A stretch of 60,695 bases of DNA from a virus. This document shows positions 1 through 9,408 of the stretch, in pieces. The first letter of the stretch is position 1; every line of letters starts with the position of its first letter. Under the pieces are notes generated by a model. The model saw only the letters and a program-made list of their open reading frames with translations. It made no database searches and was not told the DNA's origin. The position numbers and the translations under genes were made by a program. Where the stretch lies: IMG/VR virus record IMGVR_UViG_3300032047_000012, positions 1 through 60,695 of that record; one strand, written 5' to 3'.

Positions 1-626
1 TCATTTGGTAAGGTCTGAATGAGTTCTCCGTTTTTCTTCTTATCCTCTAATGTTCCAACCAACGATCCCGATACATAGAAGTTCATCTTTATACTTCCCT
101 TCTTTATGGAAGAGCCGAAGAAGATAGACGGAATGGAGACAAGCTTCATTTCTTGAGTTGCTTTGTCCCACTCTGTGTTTTTGAACGAATAATGTTTACT
201 TAAAGGTTTGTAGTGATTGAAGGTGTTTTTAAGTGCCGTGATCCTGTTTCTATCAGATGTCGTGTAATGGTCTGTTGATATAGATGCAGACATTGGGTAA
301 GAGCCAGATATCTTATCACCATATTGAAAGTTTTGAAAGGATTCTGTTGAAACTGTCTTAAAGCTAGACAACGAACCTTGTTTTGTAACAAAAGGATATA
401 CGAGGTCGCCTGAACCTGGTGAGTTGTCTCTGTTTATGTTTATCTCGTGTAGACTAAGATATCCCTGCTCCGTGTTCTGAATGGTGTCCGTTGTAGAGCC
501 AGATCGAAAAGGCATTACATCATTATTATAATAAATTTTATTATTATTGATAAGGAAATAAGTGCGAGGGTGTGCCTTTATCCTGTTTGTGAATATGTCG
601 TTCTGTTCAAACTTATAATAAGACAC
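1..626 (-). CDS. Virion structural protein, 3' end cut by the window start
   Basis: An open frame of 208 codons begins at a GTG (624-626) and runs off the window start. The start is chosen because GGAGG lies a few bases upstream and no ATG occurs near the beginning. The visible N-terminus (VSYYKFEQNDIFTNRIKAHP) is followed by polar, Ser/Thr/Asn-rich sequence of the beta type common in tail and fibre proteins. It is the last visible gene of the structural block and follows the 401-aa protein by 18 nt, so it is probably co-transcribed with it. No domain is recognised; the virion role is inferred from position only. Confidence 0.7.
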   Translation of the reverse strand, partial: MSYYKFEQNDIFTNRIKAHPRTYFLINNNKIYYNNDVMPFRSGSTTDTIQNTEQGYLSLHEININRDNSPGSGDLVYPFVTKQGSLSSFKTVSTESFQNFQYGDKISGSYPMSASISTDHYTTSDRNRITALKNTFNHYKPLSKHYSFKNTEWDKATQEMKLVSIPSIFFGSSIKKGSIKMNFYVSGSLVGTLEDKKKNGELIQTLPN

Positions 627-644
627 GTTTAGTCCTCCTAACTT

Positions 645-1850
645 TTAGTAGTCAAGGCGAACACGAAGGGTCATATCGTTCGTTGGATCCTTGCGAAGAG
701 GCTCGGACAATTTAGCAACTGCGAGCATTTCGTTACGTGCAGAATAGAGACCTACTGTTGTGATATAGGAAACAGGAGCGTCTGTTGATTTATTCTTTAC
801 ACGAACCTTGCTGTTCTCCAAGTAAGTTGGGTTAGAACTGTAATTAAAGTCGTTGTGAGCAACACGACAGAAGTAGATAGTTGAGTTCAATTCTGTTGTG
901 TTGCTGAATGAGATATTCTTAATTCTTTTTCTGACTGCAAGAGAGAGTTCATCGTTTGTGCGAGTAGCCATAACAGTGTACATCTTTTCACTTGAAGTAT
1001 TCATATCGCAGTCAGAAGTATAAAGAAAGCCGATTCCATGTTCGGCTGATGTAGGTGTTCCAGCGTATCCCTCAAATTTGTTGAAAACTTCTGGTGTAAT
1101 CGCAACGACACCTGCTTGATAAAAGATTAAGCCACAGTTAGCATTATTTCGGTCGGCATTGATTCCATTGGCGGTATCGGCTGCTGAACCAGAGGTTGCC
1201 TTTAACACGGCGAATTCACCTGCTGGGGAATTAGTTCTATAGTCAGACTCTGCTCCTGCGTCAGTGATAAAAATGTGCTCGGTGTCAAGAGCATCGTCTG
1301 CCGTAGTATTTAGCTTCAAGCTAAATGTTCCCTTTTTAAGCTCATCTTTGCCCAAGAGCCGAGAGAAGTTAAAGAAAATAAGTGCGTTATATTTGTCGCC
1401 AGCGGTCAAGTCACCGTCAATGTCAAATTTTCTAATCTCACCATTTACATCGTGACCAACAAGAACCTGTGCCATTTGACCATAAATGTTTTTTCTTTTT
1501 GAAAAGAGTGCATTCTCATCTATATCAGCGGAAGAACCTGGCATCAAATTTGCAGTGCTCTTGGATACTAGGTCGTCGATGTTGTTATCATAAGTACCCT
1601 GGGTTGTGATAAGGGCATCATGACCGAAAGTCATGTCAAAGATATGATTTGCCGAAGAACTCTGGTATGGGTAGTCATAAACGGACTGAAACATCCCGTG
1701 TCCGTAAGTTTTGATATTAGTTGCCGCTGGTGTTGTCTCGTCATAAGTCACACCATTAACGATAGAGCCTGTAATTGGAATCGCTTCGTGAAGAAGTGTC
1801 CTTGTATTAACAATATCGTCACTTACGAATGTTTTAAATGTTGAAGCCAT
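645..1850 (-). CDS. Virion structural protein, 401 aa
   Basis: ATG with AGAGG upstream. Near the N-terminus is a segment (VYDYPYQSSSANHIFDMTFG) that reads like a conserved virion domain, followed by Ser/Thr/Asn-rich beta-type sequence and a C-terminal stretch ending in RVRLDY. There is no signal peptide, transmembrane helix or catalytic motif. It sits 16 nt after the 314-aa structural gene in a one-strand block downstream of baseplate genes, so a tail, baseplate or fibre role is likely. The family was not identified; the assignment rests on context. Confidence 0.6.
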   Translation of the reverse strand: MASTFKTFVSDDIVNTRTLLHEAIPITGSIVNGVTYDETTPAATNIKTYGHGMFQSVYDYPYQSSSANHIFDMTFGHDALITTQGTYDNNIDDLVSKSTANLMPGSSADIDENALFSKRKNIYGQMAQVLVGHDVNGEIRKFDIDGDLTAGDKYNALIFFNFSRLLGKDELKKGTFSLKLNTTADDALDTEHIFITDAGAESDYRTNSPAGEFAVLKATSGSAADTANGINADRNNANCGLIFYQAGVVAITPEVFNKFEGYAGTPTSAEHGIGFLYTSDCDMNTSSEKMYTVMATRTNDELSLAVRKRIKNISFSNTTELNSTIYFCRVAHNDFNYSSNPTYLENSKVRVKNKSTDAPVSYITTVGLYSARNEMLAVAKLSEPLRKDPTNDMTLRVRLDY

Positions 1851-1866
1851 TTTGTGTTATCCTCTT

Positions 1867-2811
1867 TTAATTTTTCTTCATAACCCTAATAGGGATATCG
1901 ATGCTGCTGCCAGTGGTGGCACCAGTTATTCTGACGTTTGTATCAATGTATAAGTAGTTGATACTAGAAATGGTCATTACACTACCTGTTCCGCCTCCCA
2001 ATTCATTGAACAGTGATGTGCTGTTTTCTATCTCCTCTGTACGGAATAAGTTAAACTTAATCATTGAGCCTACTGGTCCGTCGATGACTACATTTTTCGT
2101 AGATGGTTTCTCCAGCTTTTCTACATATGCCCTGTCCGTGAGGGAAAAATAATAAGTAGCAACCTGGTCGTCGTCTATATATGATACGGAGGCTGCTACA
2201 TCGTTATCCCTTGGGTTCACGACTTTTGCGAGGCGGTTGTCAACGCTGACAATATATTGGGTCTCTCTTAATTCGCTGCCGATATCTCTAGTGAAAGAAA
2301 TCTCTGTCGTATCCTGACCTTGGACCGCCTGAATGTGTCTCACTGGGTTGGTGCCGAGGACACCTTTGACTTTGGCATCTTCATTAAGCAGTTCATCACG
2401 AGTAGCATCGTCTGCTGGTAAGAAATATACGCCGTTGCCTGCGCTGCTTTCCGAAATTTCGCTGAATAGAAGACTGTTCGAGCTAAAGGCGGCGGCAGGA
2501 TAAGTTACATCGTCTATTTTAATGACTGGGAGATAAAGTAAGTTTGTCTGTGGCATTGACATCAATTTATGCTTCAAGGAAGAAGTGTTATTTGTAAAAG
2601 CTTCCAGTACTGGAGTTTGCATAATCTCCAAATCATAGTAAGCTGAACCTCTTGAATCGTTCTTATTAAAGAGACCGTAATCAATCTCGTCGTCGCCAAG
2701 TGCGAACTTTACAATCTTGAAAGAGCCATCACCTTGTGCCAGTCTTTTTCTGCCTGTGTCCGTTAATACTGCATCAAGAATGATGTCGCCTGAATTATCT
2801 AAAAATGCCAT
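1867..2811 (-). CDS. Virion structural protein, 314 aa
   Basis: The start has a strong GGAGG about 10 nt upstream. The N-terminus (FLDNSGDIILDAVLTDTGRK then a KFALGDDEIDY segment) is of a type I associate with structural proteins of large marine myophages, where the gene lies among tail genes. The rest is mixed alpha/beta without catalytic motifs. The 69-nt gap upstream is AT-rich and contains a TATAAT-like hexamer, so a local promoter is possible. Precise place in the virion unknown. Confidence 0.6.
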   Translation of the reverse strand: MAFLDNSGDIILDAVLTDTGRKRLAQGDGSFKIVKFALGDDEIDYGLFNKNDSRGSAYYDLEIMQTPVLEAFTNNTSSLKHKLMSMPQTNLLYLPVIKIDDVTYPAAAFSSNSLLFSEISESSAGNGVYFLPADDATRDELLNEDAKVKGVLGTNPVRHIQAVQGQDTTEISFTRDIGSELRETQYIVSVDNRLAKVVNPRDNDVAASVSYIDDDQVATYYFSLTDRAYVEKLEKPSTKNVVIDGPVGSMIKFNLFRTEEIENSTSLFNELGGGTGSVMTISSINYLYIDTNVRITGATTGSSIDIPIRVMKKN

Positions 2812-2880
2812 TTTATTCTGTCCTCCGCATTATAATTAGTTTTATTATAGAAATAACGCCTGAATCATAAATTAATTAGT

Positions 2881-5235
2881 TTACTCTGATACTTCTGTTT
2901 CTTGTTTTGTAGTAAACGTGAAATTAAAGTCAATTTTCTTGCCAGTTGATTTAGAGGTAAGTCTCATTTTGTATTTCTTACCCCAGGTGGATTCTTTTTG
3001 TACACCTAGCACCACTGTCTGACCTGGCTGTGGTCCTGGCGTACCTTCTATGCCCATAGCCTCTTCATTTGCGAATAAGCTCTCGAAAGCTGGTAGAATA
3101 TGAATGAACCTCTTAACACCCCTACTTAATTTTTGCTTTTTCGGTTCTTCAAATTCGCATATTTTACTTATTGGATATATGGAACCTGCATCGTCAACGA
3201 TCTCAATTTCGTATATAACACTTGGATGTGATAGATTTCCATGATAATCCCTTGCCCTTAAACAATAATAATACTTTTTATTTGGTGCTACGTTATCTAT
3301 GTGGGAATATGAAGATGCATCGTCGGTTGCCATATCCAGCGATGTACCATTTTCTTCGAAGTCTTCATAACTTGTAGGTTTTCTATCCATTTTGTAAAGA
3401 GTGAACTCGTGAATATGGTCATCTGACTCAAACATTATTTCTTTTTGAGAAAGAGGGATGTCCTGTGCTATTTTATATTTCTTCACCAACTCTTCGTCAC
3501 TAGCTGTAAAGACAATAGGTTCTGCCATGTATCTACCAACAGAAGAGTTAAAGAAGAACTTTATCTTGTTATTGACTCCTCTGAAAAAGATGGGCAGTAT
3601 TTCTGGTGCTATAGGTGGGTTATCGTAAATGATAACAGATTTCTCGAATACAGGAACGTTGATAATTTTGATATGTGGTTCGGATACTACTGTGAAATTC
3701 ATTCCAGAAACGAGGGTTTCTGTACCCCTTTCGTTTTGCATAAATGTAGCAACGAGAGTGGGATTTTCATATCTATACTTCGTCCCTATTACAAGAATCG
3801 ATGCGATGATCTTATATCTGTATCTCTTGTCATATTTCACTTGCGTGTCTACAAATTTTATGACTTCGAGCTTATCGGTATTGGTGAAATGAAAAGTCTG
3901 AAGCAAATTGTTCTCTGCATCTATTTTTTCGACCTTATAGAAGAGAACTTCGTTATATGAAGTCTGACCATCTACAATTTCTTTATAGTCCCTGAATCTT
4001 TGCTTTTTTATCTTTTCAACTCTTCCCTTTATTATAATAGACATTAAATTGTAGAAAGCACGATAATCTGAACCTGGAAGGATATCGTCATTGAACGTAA
4101 GCTCATTTGAGTCAGATGGTTCAAACATCTCCATAACATCATCAACGTTCCAAGATGCCCTGAATGCTGCTTCTGATGTAGAGGTGATAACACCTTCTTC
4201 AAACCCTTCTTGACCGCTATCATCAGTGACCAATCTTTCGGACTGGTTTGTCCTAACCTCTGCCGTGCGAAATACGGATACATTGTCTGTAGTTAGATAG
4301 TTTCTGATTTGTGAAGAGAAGTTTGTTTCTTCTAGAGTGGTGCCAAGAAGTGCATCGTCCTCTACATTGAACTCTATTGTGTTGAACATAGGAAATGAAT
4401 CCTTGTACTCGTACAATTCTTGCAACCTTTTTGTCTCTTTTTTTGTAAAAGAGACTTCTCTCATACGTGTGTTCTTGGCATAATCTGCTTGGTCACTTTT
4501 ATAGTCCTCAAAACTTTCTGACCATTTTGTGAAATAATCGCTGATTGGTCTTATTCTGCCGTCTAGTCCTGACGGTGGTCCCAATTTTATTCTGCCGCCG
4601 TGATTTCTTATTGAAGCTCTGTCACGACGCCTGTCCAGGTCAGTGTCTTCTCTGATGTCTCTGATAAGAAGGTTGTAATAGTTTGGAAGGTCTATTTCTC
4701 GTATAGCGCCTTCGTAAGAGTCTATGAAACTTTCATATCCCTCTTCTAAAAAATTATAGTCTGACTTTATTTCTGCATAGAGATTCTTTATTCCTGCTGC
4801 TTGTTCAACCTCGTTATTGCCATCTTCATATATGTTTATCACTGTAGCATGGTCGAGGTGCTCTTGTGAGTTGCTTAAGAAATCAATAAACTCTTGAATT
4901 CGGCGATCGCTGACGGTTTGGTCGGGAGAGCCCGTGTATGGAACGGGATTCCTGAAAGCTAAACTCATGTGTTGCGTAATAACATCTGATTCTGGAGAAG
5001 ACTCTGTTCTCTGTACGCTTACAGACTCCACAGGTCCGCCTCCGACCATCTTTTGCTTACTAGCATCTGGCTTTATCCAAAAGGCACCAAGTTGTTTACG
5101 CAATAAGTCCGAGGAGTTAATTCCTTCGTGTGCGTCATAACTGTCCGTAGGATCTTCGAGAGAAGCGTAGGACGACGATACGACAAATAACTCATCACCA
5201 GACTTCTTACTTTGATTTGCTTTGTTTCCAGACAT
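2881..5235 (-). CDS. Structural protein with fibronectin III-like repeats, 784 aa
   Basis: The N-terminal half is charged and helical. Two segments look like fibronectin type III folds: about residues 430-510 (ending in a KRYRYKIIAS strand) and about 615-705 (KKYYYCLRARDYHGN, with the usual Tyr-x-Tyr-x-x-Arg-Ala strand). Such domains are frequent decorations of phage tail proteins and bind carbohydrate or other proteins. The ATG has only a weak AGAG-type ribosome site. The motif CTATTTATTG lies upstream and may be a late promoter. No enzyme signature. FnIII assignment is by eye and tentative. Confidence 0.55.
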   Translation of the reverse strand: MSGNKANQSKKSGDELFVVSSSYASLEDPTDSYDAHEGINSSDLLRKQLGAFWIKPDASKQKMVGGGPVESVSVQRTESSPESDVITQHMSLAFRNPVPYTGSPDQTVSDRRIQEFIDFLSNSQEHLDHATVINIYEDGNNEVEQAAGIKNLYAEIKSDYNFLEEGYESFIDSYEGAIREIDLPNYYNLLIRDIREDTDLDRRRDRASIRNHGGRIKLGPPSGLDGRIRPISDYFTKWSESFEDYKSDQADYAKNTRMREVSFTKKETKRLQELYEYKDSFPMFNTIEFNVEDDALLGTTLEETNFSSQIRNYLTTDNVSVFRTAEVRTNQSERLVTDDSGQEGFEEGVITSTSEAAFRASWNVDDVMEMFEPSDSNELTFNDDILPGSDYRAFYNLMSIIIKGRVEKIKKQRFRDYKEIVDGQTSYNEVLFYKVEKIDAENNLLQTFHFTNTDKLEVIKFVDTQVKYDKRYRYKIIASILVIGTKYRYENPTLVATFMQNERGTETLVSGMNFTVVSEPHIKIINVPVFEKSVIIYDNPPIAPEILPIFFRGVNNKIKFFFNSSVGRYMAEPIVFTASDEELVKKYKIAQDIPLSQKEIMFESDDHIHEFTLYKMDRKPTSYEDFEENGTSLDMATDDASSYSHIDNVAPNKKYYYCLRARDYHGNLSHPSVIYEIEIVDDAGSIYPISKICEFEEPKKQKLSRGVKRFIHILPAFESLFANEEAMGIEGTPGPQPGQTVVLGVQKESTWGKKYKMRLTSKSTGKKIDFNFTFTTKQETEVSE

Positions 5236-5302
5236 AGTTTAATTATTCTCTCTTTACAATAAATAGGTTGAATGAAGTTTTCTGGCTCTGTGTATAGTGT
5301 TT

Positions 5303-8300
5303 CTAATTAAGGTCAAGCCTGACAATGTTTGACCCCTCTAGATTCCTAAGTCGTTCACGTAGAGTGTCTACTTCAACTTCTAATTGGCTGACTTCGGGAA
5401 TTAGAGAACTTCTTCTATCAATCATTCCTGATTCAAACTCGTGAAGGGTGTTATCCCAGTACGTATAGATAAATTTAGGCTCAGGTTTCATAAATTGTTG
5501 AATATCACTGGATTGTACAGAACCAAAGAATATCAAGTCGGGTCTGCTATAATTATCTGGATTGTTCACCAGTTGTGCTATGATTCCTTCCGCCTCAAGA
5601 ATATCTGCTCTCAATTGTTCGAGTTCTTCTCTTTTTTCTTGCAGAATGCGAAATTTCTCCGCAAGGCGACGTCGAAGATCCGACTTAACTGAATCAACCG
5701 AATTTGCAAATGGTAAAGCATTTTGATCTCTTTCATCTTGCTCGGCTGCGTCTGATGCGAGATTACGTGCGAATTGTGAACCCATCTCTAGTTCAAAATC
5801 TGCGGCAGGTTTTATAATAAAAAATGCGTCGTAGATAGGAGTCCTAGAATTTGCAGTTCTTATTCCCAAAGCGGGCAGATGGCTTGGGCTTATTTTACAA
5901 AGTAAATTTTTATCTGCATTGTTGCTATAAACATCCAAAGTTAAATTTTCCCACCTTGGCAAACTTACATTCAATCTATTCTCGTCAGGGTCGAATCCAG
6001 AGAGGTAAGAAATCTTTGTAAGAAACTCAAGTGTCACAACGAAGACTGACTCCATCGATGCTGGACCATCCTGCATTAGCGAGATAACCTGGTTGGGTGC
6101 TGATTCTGCGGTGGCTCTTCTATCCGAAGGTGGCAAGCCTGAGAGATCTAGGATCTCTCCTTCAAGCCTCTCTTCTTTTGAAACCTTGTCAAATATAAAT
6201 TTTTCAAAAGATCTTTGCTTTTCTAGAGTGGCTGATGCCTGTTCCTCAATTGGCTCAATAGAGTTATCTGGAGAGTTGGCTGTTGTTGCGGAAGAATCCG
6301 TAGAACCAATATCTTGATTTAATAAAGTATTAGTTTTAAAAATATGCTCAAGTGTAGCATCACGTCTAGAAAGATATGAAGCCTCTGGTCTATTTCCTGA
6401 TGGCACATAGGCTGGTGAGCCTGGGAAATGTCCTTCTACATTTAGCAAGACATCGTTTCTAATAATAGCTTCGCTGGCAGCAGTGTCTCCCAGCCCAGTG
6501 AATACAGAAAGATTTCTATCAGAATCCATAAACGCTGACATTGATAAGAATTCTGAACCAGGACCAAGGAGTGAGACGTTATTTGAACCTGGTGCTCCTT
6601 CTAGTACAGGCAAAGAGACTTCTGTCGTTCCCGCTGGGAAATATTTATTTATCTCCTGTTTTACCCTATCCGTGTATTCTGCCCCATTAATAACACGAAG
6701 CCCCACTTCTCCAGCATCTCTGGATAAAGAAGTTATTTCCCTTCTTGCAGCATCTGAAGTCGTTGTGCTAAAATTTGACAAATATTCAATGCCTTCCAGC
6801 TTTGGAACATTTGAATCAAACAATTTCTCTGGTGATGTGTAGAATTTCTTTGCTGTGATTCTTGCGTCTGTTACCGATGGACTCAACCTTCCCTCGTAAT
6901 AATCGTTTGATTCGCCTATAGATGAGGCGGCGTTCGCAAGAAGAGATTCCATCACCTCAATAATTACTTCTAATTCTTTTGGAGACTTTATTTTATCCAT
7001 TCTTAACAGGTCGCCTATCTTTCGTAGAGTTTCGTCGGCTATAAGTTGAGCATCTCTCAAAAACCCGAGGCGCTGTAAGCCTTTGCCTCCTACATTTGGT
7101 CTCCCTATAAATGTGCGATAAATGTCTCGGGCTCTATCTTTTGTGGATTTAAATTCTCTTATCTCGCCTGCGTCAGAAACAATTTCTTCCAGAGGTCTGG
7201 TATATAAGTCTGTTCTCGCATCATAAAACTCTGGTCGTATTGAGCCTGCTAAAATTTTCTTCATAACCGAGATGCTTTCGCTCAATCGACTAAGTTTTCT
7301 CAAAAGCAATTGGCGAGTAGTATCAATGATTTCGATTGAAACACCATAAGAGTATACCCCATCTGTAACGTTTGCGATATCATAATCTGTTCCTGTAACA
7401 AACATAAGGTTGTTGTCATCTAAGGGGCTCTCGCTGACGCCTGTTATGTTTATCTGCATTATGGAGCCCGTGTCGGTTATTACCTTTGTTAAGGCAGCAC
7501 CTCCTGAAAGCTTTGTTGTCTCTACAATCTCTTCCAATGTTCTCTCGTCTTTGAAATCCTTAACGGTTCTGCCATTTATATCCTGAACTACTTCTACTCT
7601 TTTCCTCAATATTTTTAAAGAGGGTATTTGCATCTGATTTATCAAATTGTATTTCTCTATTGAAGTAAGTCTCTTATAGATGTCCTTATACTCGCTTCTC
7701 TTCTCAAAGAACGAAGCTATATCAAAGATAAACACGAATTTTGCTTCACCTTGAGCGTTTCTCGTTATCCACAGGTCTGAAATAAAATCTGTCGTAAAGG
7801 AACTATCCCTTTCTTTCTTCGTAAGAACCTGTTCTTCAAGGAACTTGAAGTCCTCCGCTCGTTGTTCCAAGAACTCAAACTTTTTAATCTCTTCTCTTAT
7901 TCTAAAGTCTTGAATTGGATATTGAAGTTGTCCGTTCTTGTATATCTCAATCTTTTCAGTCTTTTGAGTATCTCGTGTGGCAGCATTGAAAAGGTCAATG
8001 CCGTAGTCTTGCTCCATCTGGGATATATCAAAAGATGTTACCACATAAAAGTTCATCGACTCGGGTTGATTGTCAATATAATATGTCTTTTCAAACGTGA
8101 ATTTAGAAATATTTGAGTCATTTTGCGACTCTATCATTTCGCCCAAGTTTGTATACCGTATCTCTGGGGTGGTATTTATATCCTGGTCTACAACGCCGTC
8201 GTACTCAAGACGAGTTCGAATTTGGAAGTATTTTTCATACTCCTGTTGATTAAACCAAGTGCCGATGGCATCTTGGTTAACCACATCCGAAATAGAATAA

Positions 8301-8419
8301 ACGACTCTCACTGCAATGCCTTTAGAATAGGTAAAGAGCCTGTTGCTTTCAAAGGTGATGTTTTCTACAGTCGCCACTGGTACCAGTGAGTTTAATATTT
8401 CTGCTTCTGTTTGAGCCAT
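5303..8419 (-). CDS. Large virion structural protein, 1038 aa
   Basis: The start is the ATG at 8417-8419 (MAQTEAEIL), which overlaps the stop of the upstream gene as TAATG; an upstream TTG would add two residues but is less likely. The protein is largely helical and charged. Heptad-like coiled coil occurs near the C-terminus (EKFRILQEKREELEQLRADI) and again at the very end (LEVEVDTLRERLRNLEG). No catalytic motifs. The tight overlap with the 329-aa gene suggests stoichiometric co-expression in baseplate or tail assembly. Function unknown beyond probable structural role. Confidence 0.6.
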   Translation of the reverse strand: MAQTEAEILNSLVPVATVENITFESNRLFTYSKGIAVRVVYSISDVVNQDAIGTWFNQQEYEKYFQIRTRLEYDGVVDQDINTTPEIRYTNLGEMIESQNDSNISKFTFEKTYYIDNQPESMNFYVVTSFDISQMEQDYGIDLFNAATRDTQKTEKIEIYKNGQLQYPIQDFRIREEIKKFEFLEQRAEDFKFLEEQVLTKKERDSSFTTDFISDLWITRNAQGEAKFVFIFDIASFFEKRSEYKDIYKRLTSIEKYNLINQMQIPSLKILRKRVEVVQDINGRTVKDFKDERTLEEIVETTKLSGGAALTKVITDTGSIMQINITGVSESPLDDNNLMFVTGTDYDIANVTDGVYSYGVSIEIIDTTRQLLLRKLSRLSESISVMKKILAGSIRPEFYDARTDLYTRPLEEIVSDAGEIREFKSTKDRARDIYRTFIGRPNVGGKGLQRLGFLRDAQLIADETLRKIGDLLRMDKIKSPKELEVIIEVMESLLANAASSIGESNDYYEGRLSPSVTDARITAKKFYTSPEKLFDSNVPKLEGIEYLSNFSTTTSDAARREITSLSRDAGEVGLRVINGAEYTDRVKQEINKYFPAGTTEVSLPVLEGAPGSNNVSLLGPGSEFLSMSAFMDSDRNLSVFTGLGDTAASEAIIRNDVLLNVEGHFPGSPAYVPSGNRPEASYLSRRDATLEHIFKTNTLLNQDIGSTDSSATTANSPDNSIEPIEEQASATLEKQRSFEKFIFDKVSKEERLEGEILDLSGLPPSDRRATAESAPNQVISLMQDGPASMESVFVVTLEFLTKISYLSGFDPDENRLNVSLPRWENLTLDVYSNNADKNLLCKISPSHLPALGIRTANSRTPIYDAFFIIKPAADFELEMGSQFARNLASDAAEQDERDQNALPFANSVDSVKSDLRRRLAEKFRILQEKREELEQLRADILEAEGIIAQLVNNPDNYSRPDLIFFGSVQSSDIQQFMKPEPKFIYTYWDNTLHEFESGMIDRRSSLIPEVSQLEVEVDTLRERLRNLEGSNIVRLDLN

Positions 8420-9408
8420 TAGCAATCTTCTCCAAATGGTGGGATAGAATCAATGTTGTCATAAATCTTATCCATATCACTATCGCCAACGAAGTCGTCG
8501 CAATTGACTTTGATGTGACCTCGCTTGCTAAAGTCTGTCTGATATCCAAGCCGACAGAGGGCGCTGGCATCTATTTCACTGTCAACATAAATTCTTAAGT
8601 GATTGAGGATGCTAGTCTCGTTGACCTCTTCTTCTTGAATATCTTCTATCTCGTCTTTATACATTCCATCGACAATAGAATCTTCCGTATCACGAGGAAA
8701 GCGAAGTGGCAAAAGAATCTCCTCATTTGTATCTACGTCTTCCTCAACAACAAAGAATTCAATGTCATAATTCTCTGAAAGAGAATCTGTGTGTAATTCA
8801 TCAATCTCCAGTATTATGTCTTTATGTTCAATTCTTATTGCCGTATTGTTCTGAAAAGTTCCCTCATCTGTAACTGCGGATGAGTTATGGTCGTGGGCAC
8901 CATCATTTGCAACGACGGATACCTTATATTCTAGGTCTTCTAAGTTCATTTGTGGGATTTGAAGTGTCTGCTTTCCATCTCCTGAACTTGTAATTAACTG
9001 TTGTTGAAAATTTGCTCCATGAAGTGTAACATCCCAAGAGGGTGCATTATCAGAAGTCAGGGCGCTTCGTCCAAGAGGGGTGGAAAGTGCATAATGCTTT
9101 TCTTTAGTTGCCTGAAAAGAATCTTTTAACTTCTTTTTACCAGCCCTTGACTCCTCTATTTGTCTCTCAATCTCTCTCTCTAAACTAGTGTAAGTTGTTT
9201 GAACCCGAAGTCTCGGAGTTTGCTCTAGGATTCTCGTTTGACTATAATTTTGTTCTTCAATCGCACCTGCATACTCTGAATCATAAATAATATCATCGTC
9301 AAAAAAAGCGTACAGGGCTGGTTTAAACTTTCCCTTTGACAGGAGGTATTTTCCATAGGAAGTAAGTTCTATCTCCATTACTTCTTCTTTTTGATTCTTG
9401 AAAGTCAT
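8419..9408 (-). CDS. Virion structural protein, 329 aa
   Basis: The start ATG overlaps the stop of the 4004-aa gene as ATGA, with GGGGA upstream; an in-frame ATG ten codons later (MEIELTSYGKYLL) is a possible alternative and begins the conserved-looking part. The N-terminal segment YGKYLLSKGKFKPALYAFFD followed by acidic residues reads like a family found beside large tail proteins of marine phages. The C-terminal third is strongly acidic. It shares a 1-nt stop/start overlap with the 1038-aa gene. Role inferred from position. Confidence 0.55.
   Translation of the reverse strand: MTFKNQKEEVMEIELTSYGKYLLSKGKFKPALYAFFDDDIIYDSEYAGAIEEQNYSQTRILEQTPRLRVQTTYTSLEREIERQIEESRAGKKKLKDSFQATKEKHYALSTPLGRSALTSDNAPSWDVTLHGANFQQQLITSSGDGKQTLQIPQMNLEDLEYKVSVVANDGAHDHNSSAVTDEGTFQNNTAIRIEHKDIILEIDELHTDSLSENYDIEFFVVEEDVDTNEEILLPLRFPRDTEDSIVDGMYKDEIEDIQEEEVNETSILNHLRIYVDSEIDASALCRLGYQTDFSKRGHIKVNCDDFVGDSDMDKIYDNIDSIPPFGEDC

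Noticed and set aside
200-391. 63-codon minus-strand frame at the window start
   Set aside because: Out of frame with the partial structural gene that covers 1-626, which starts at GTG with a good ribosome site.
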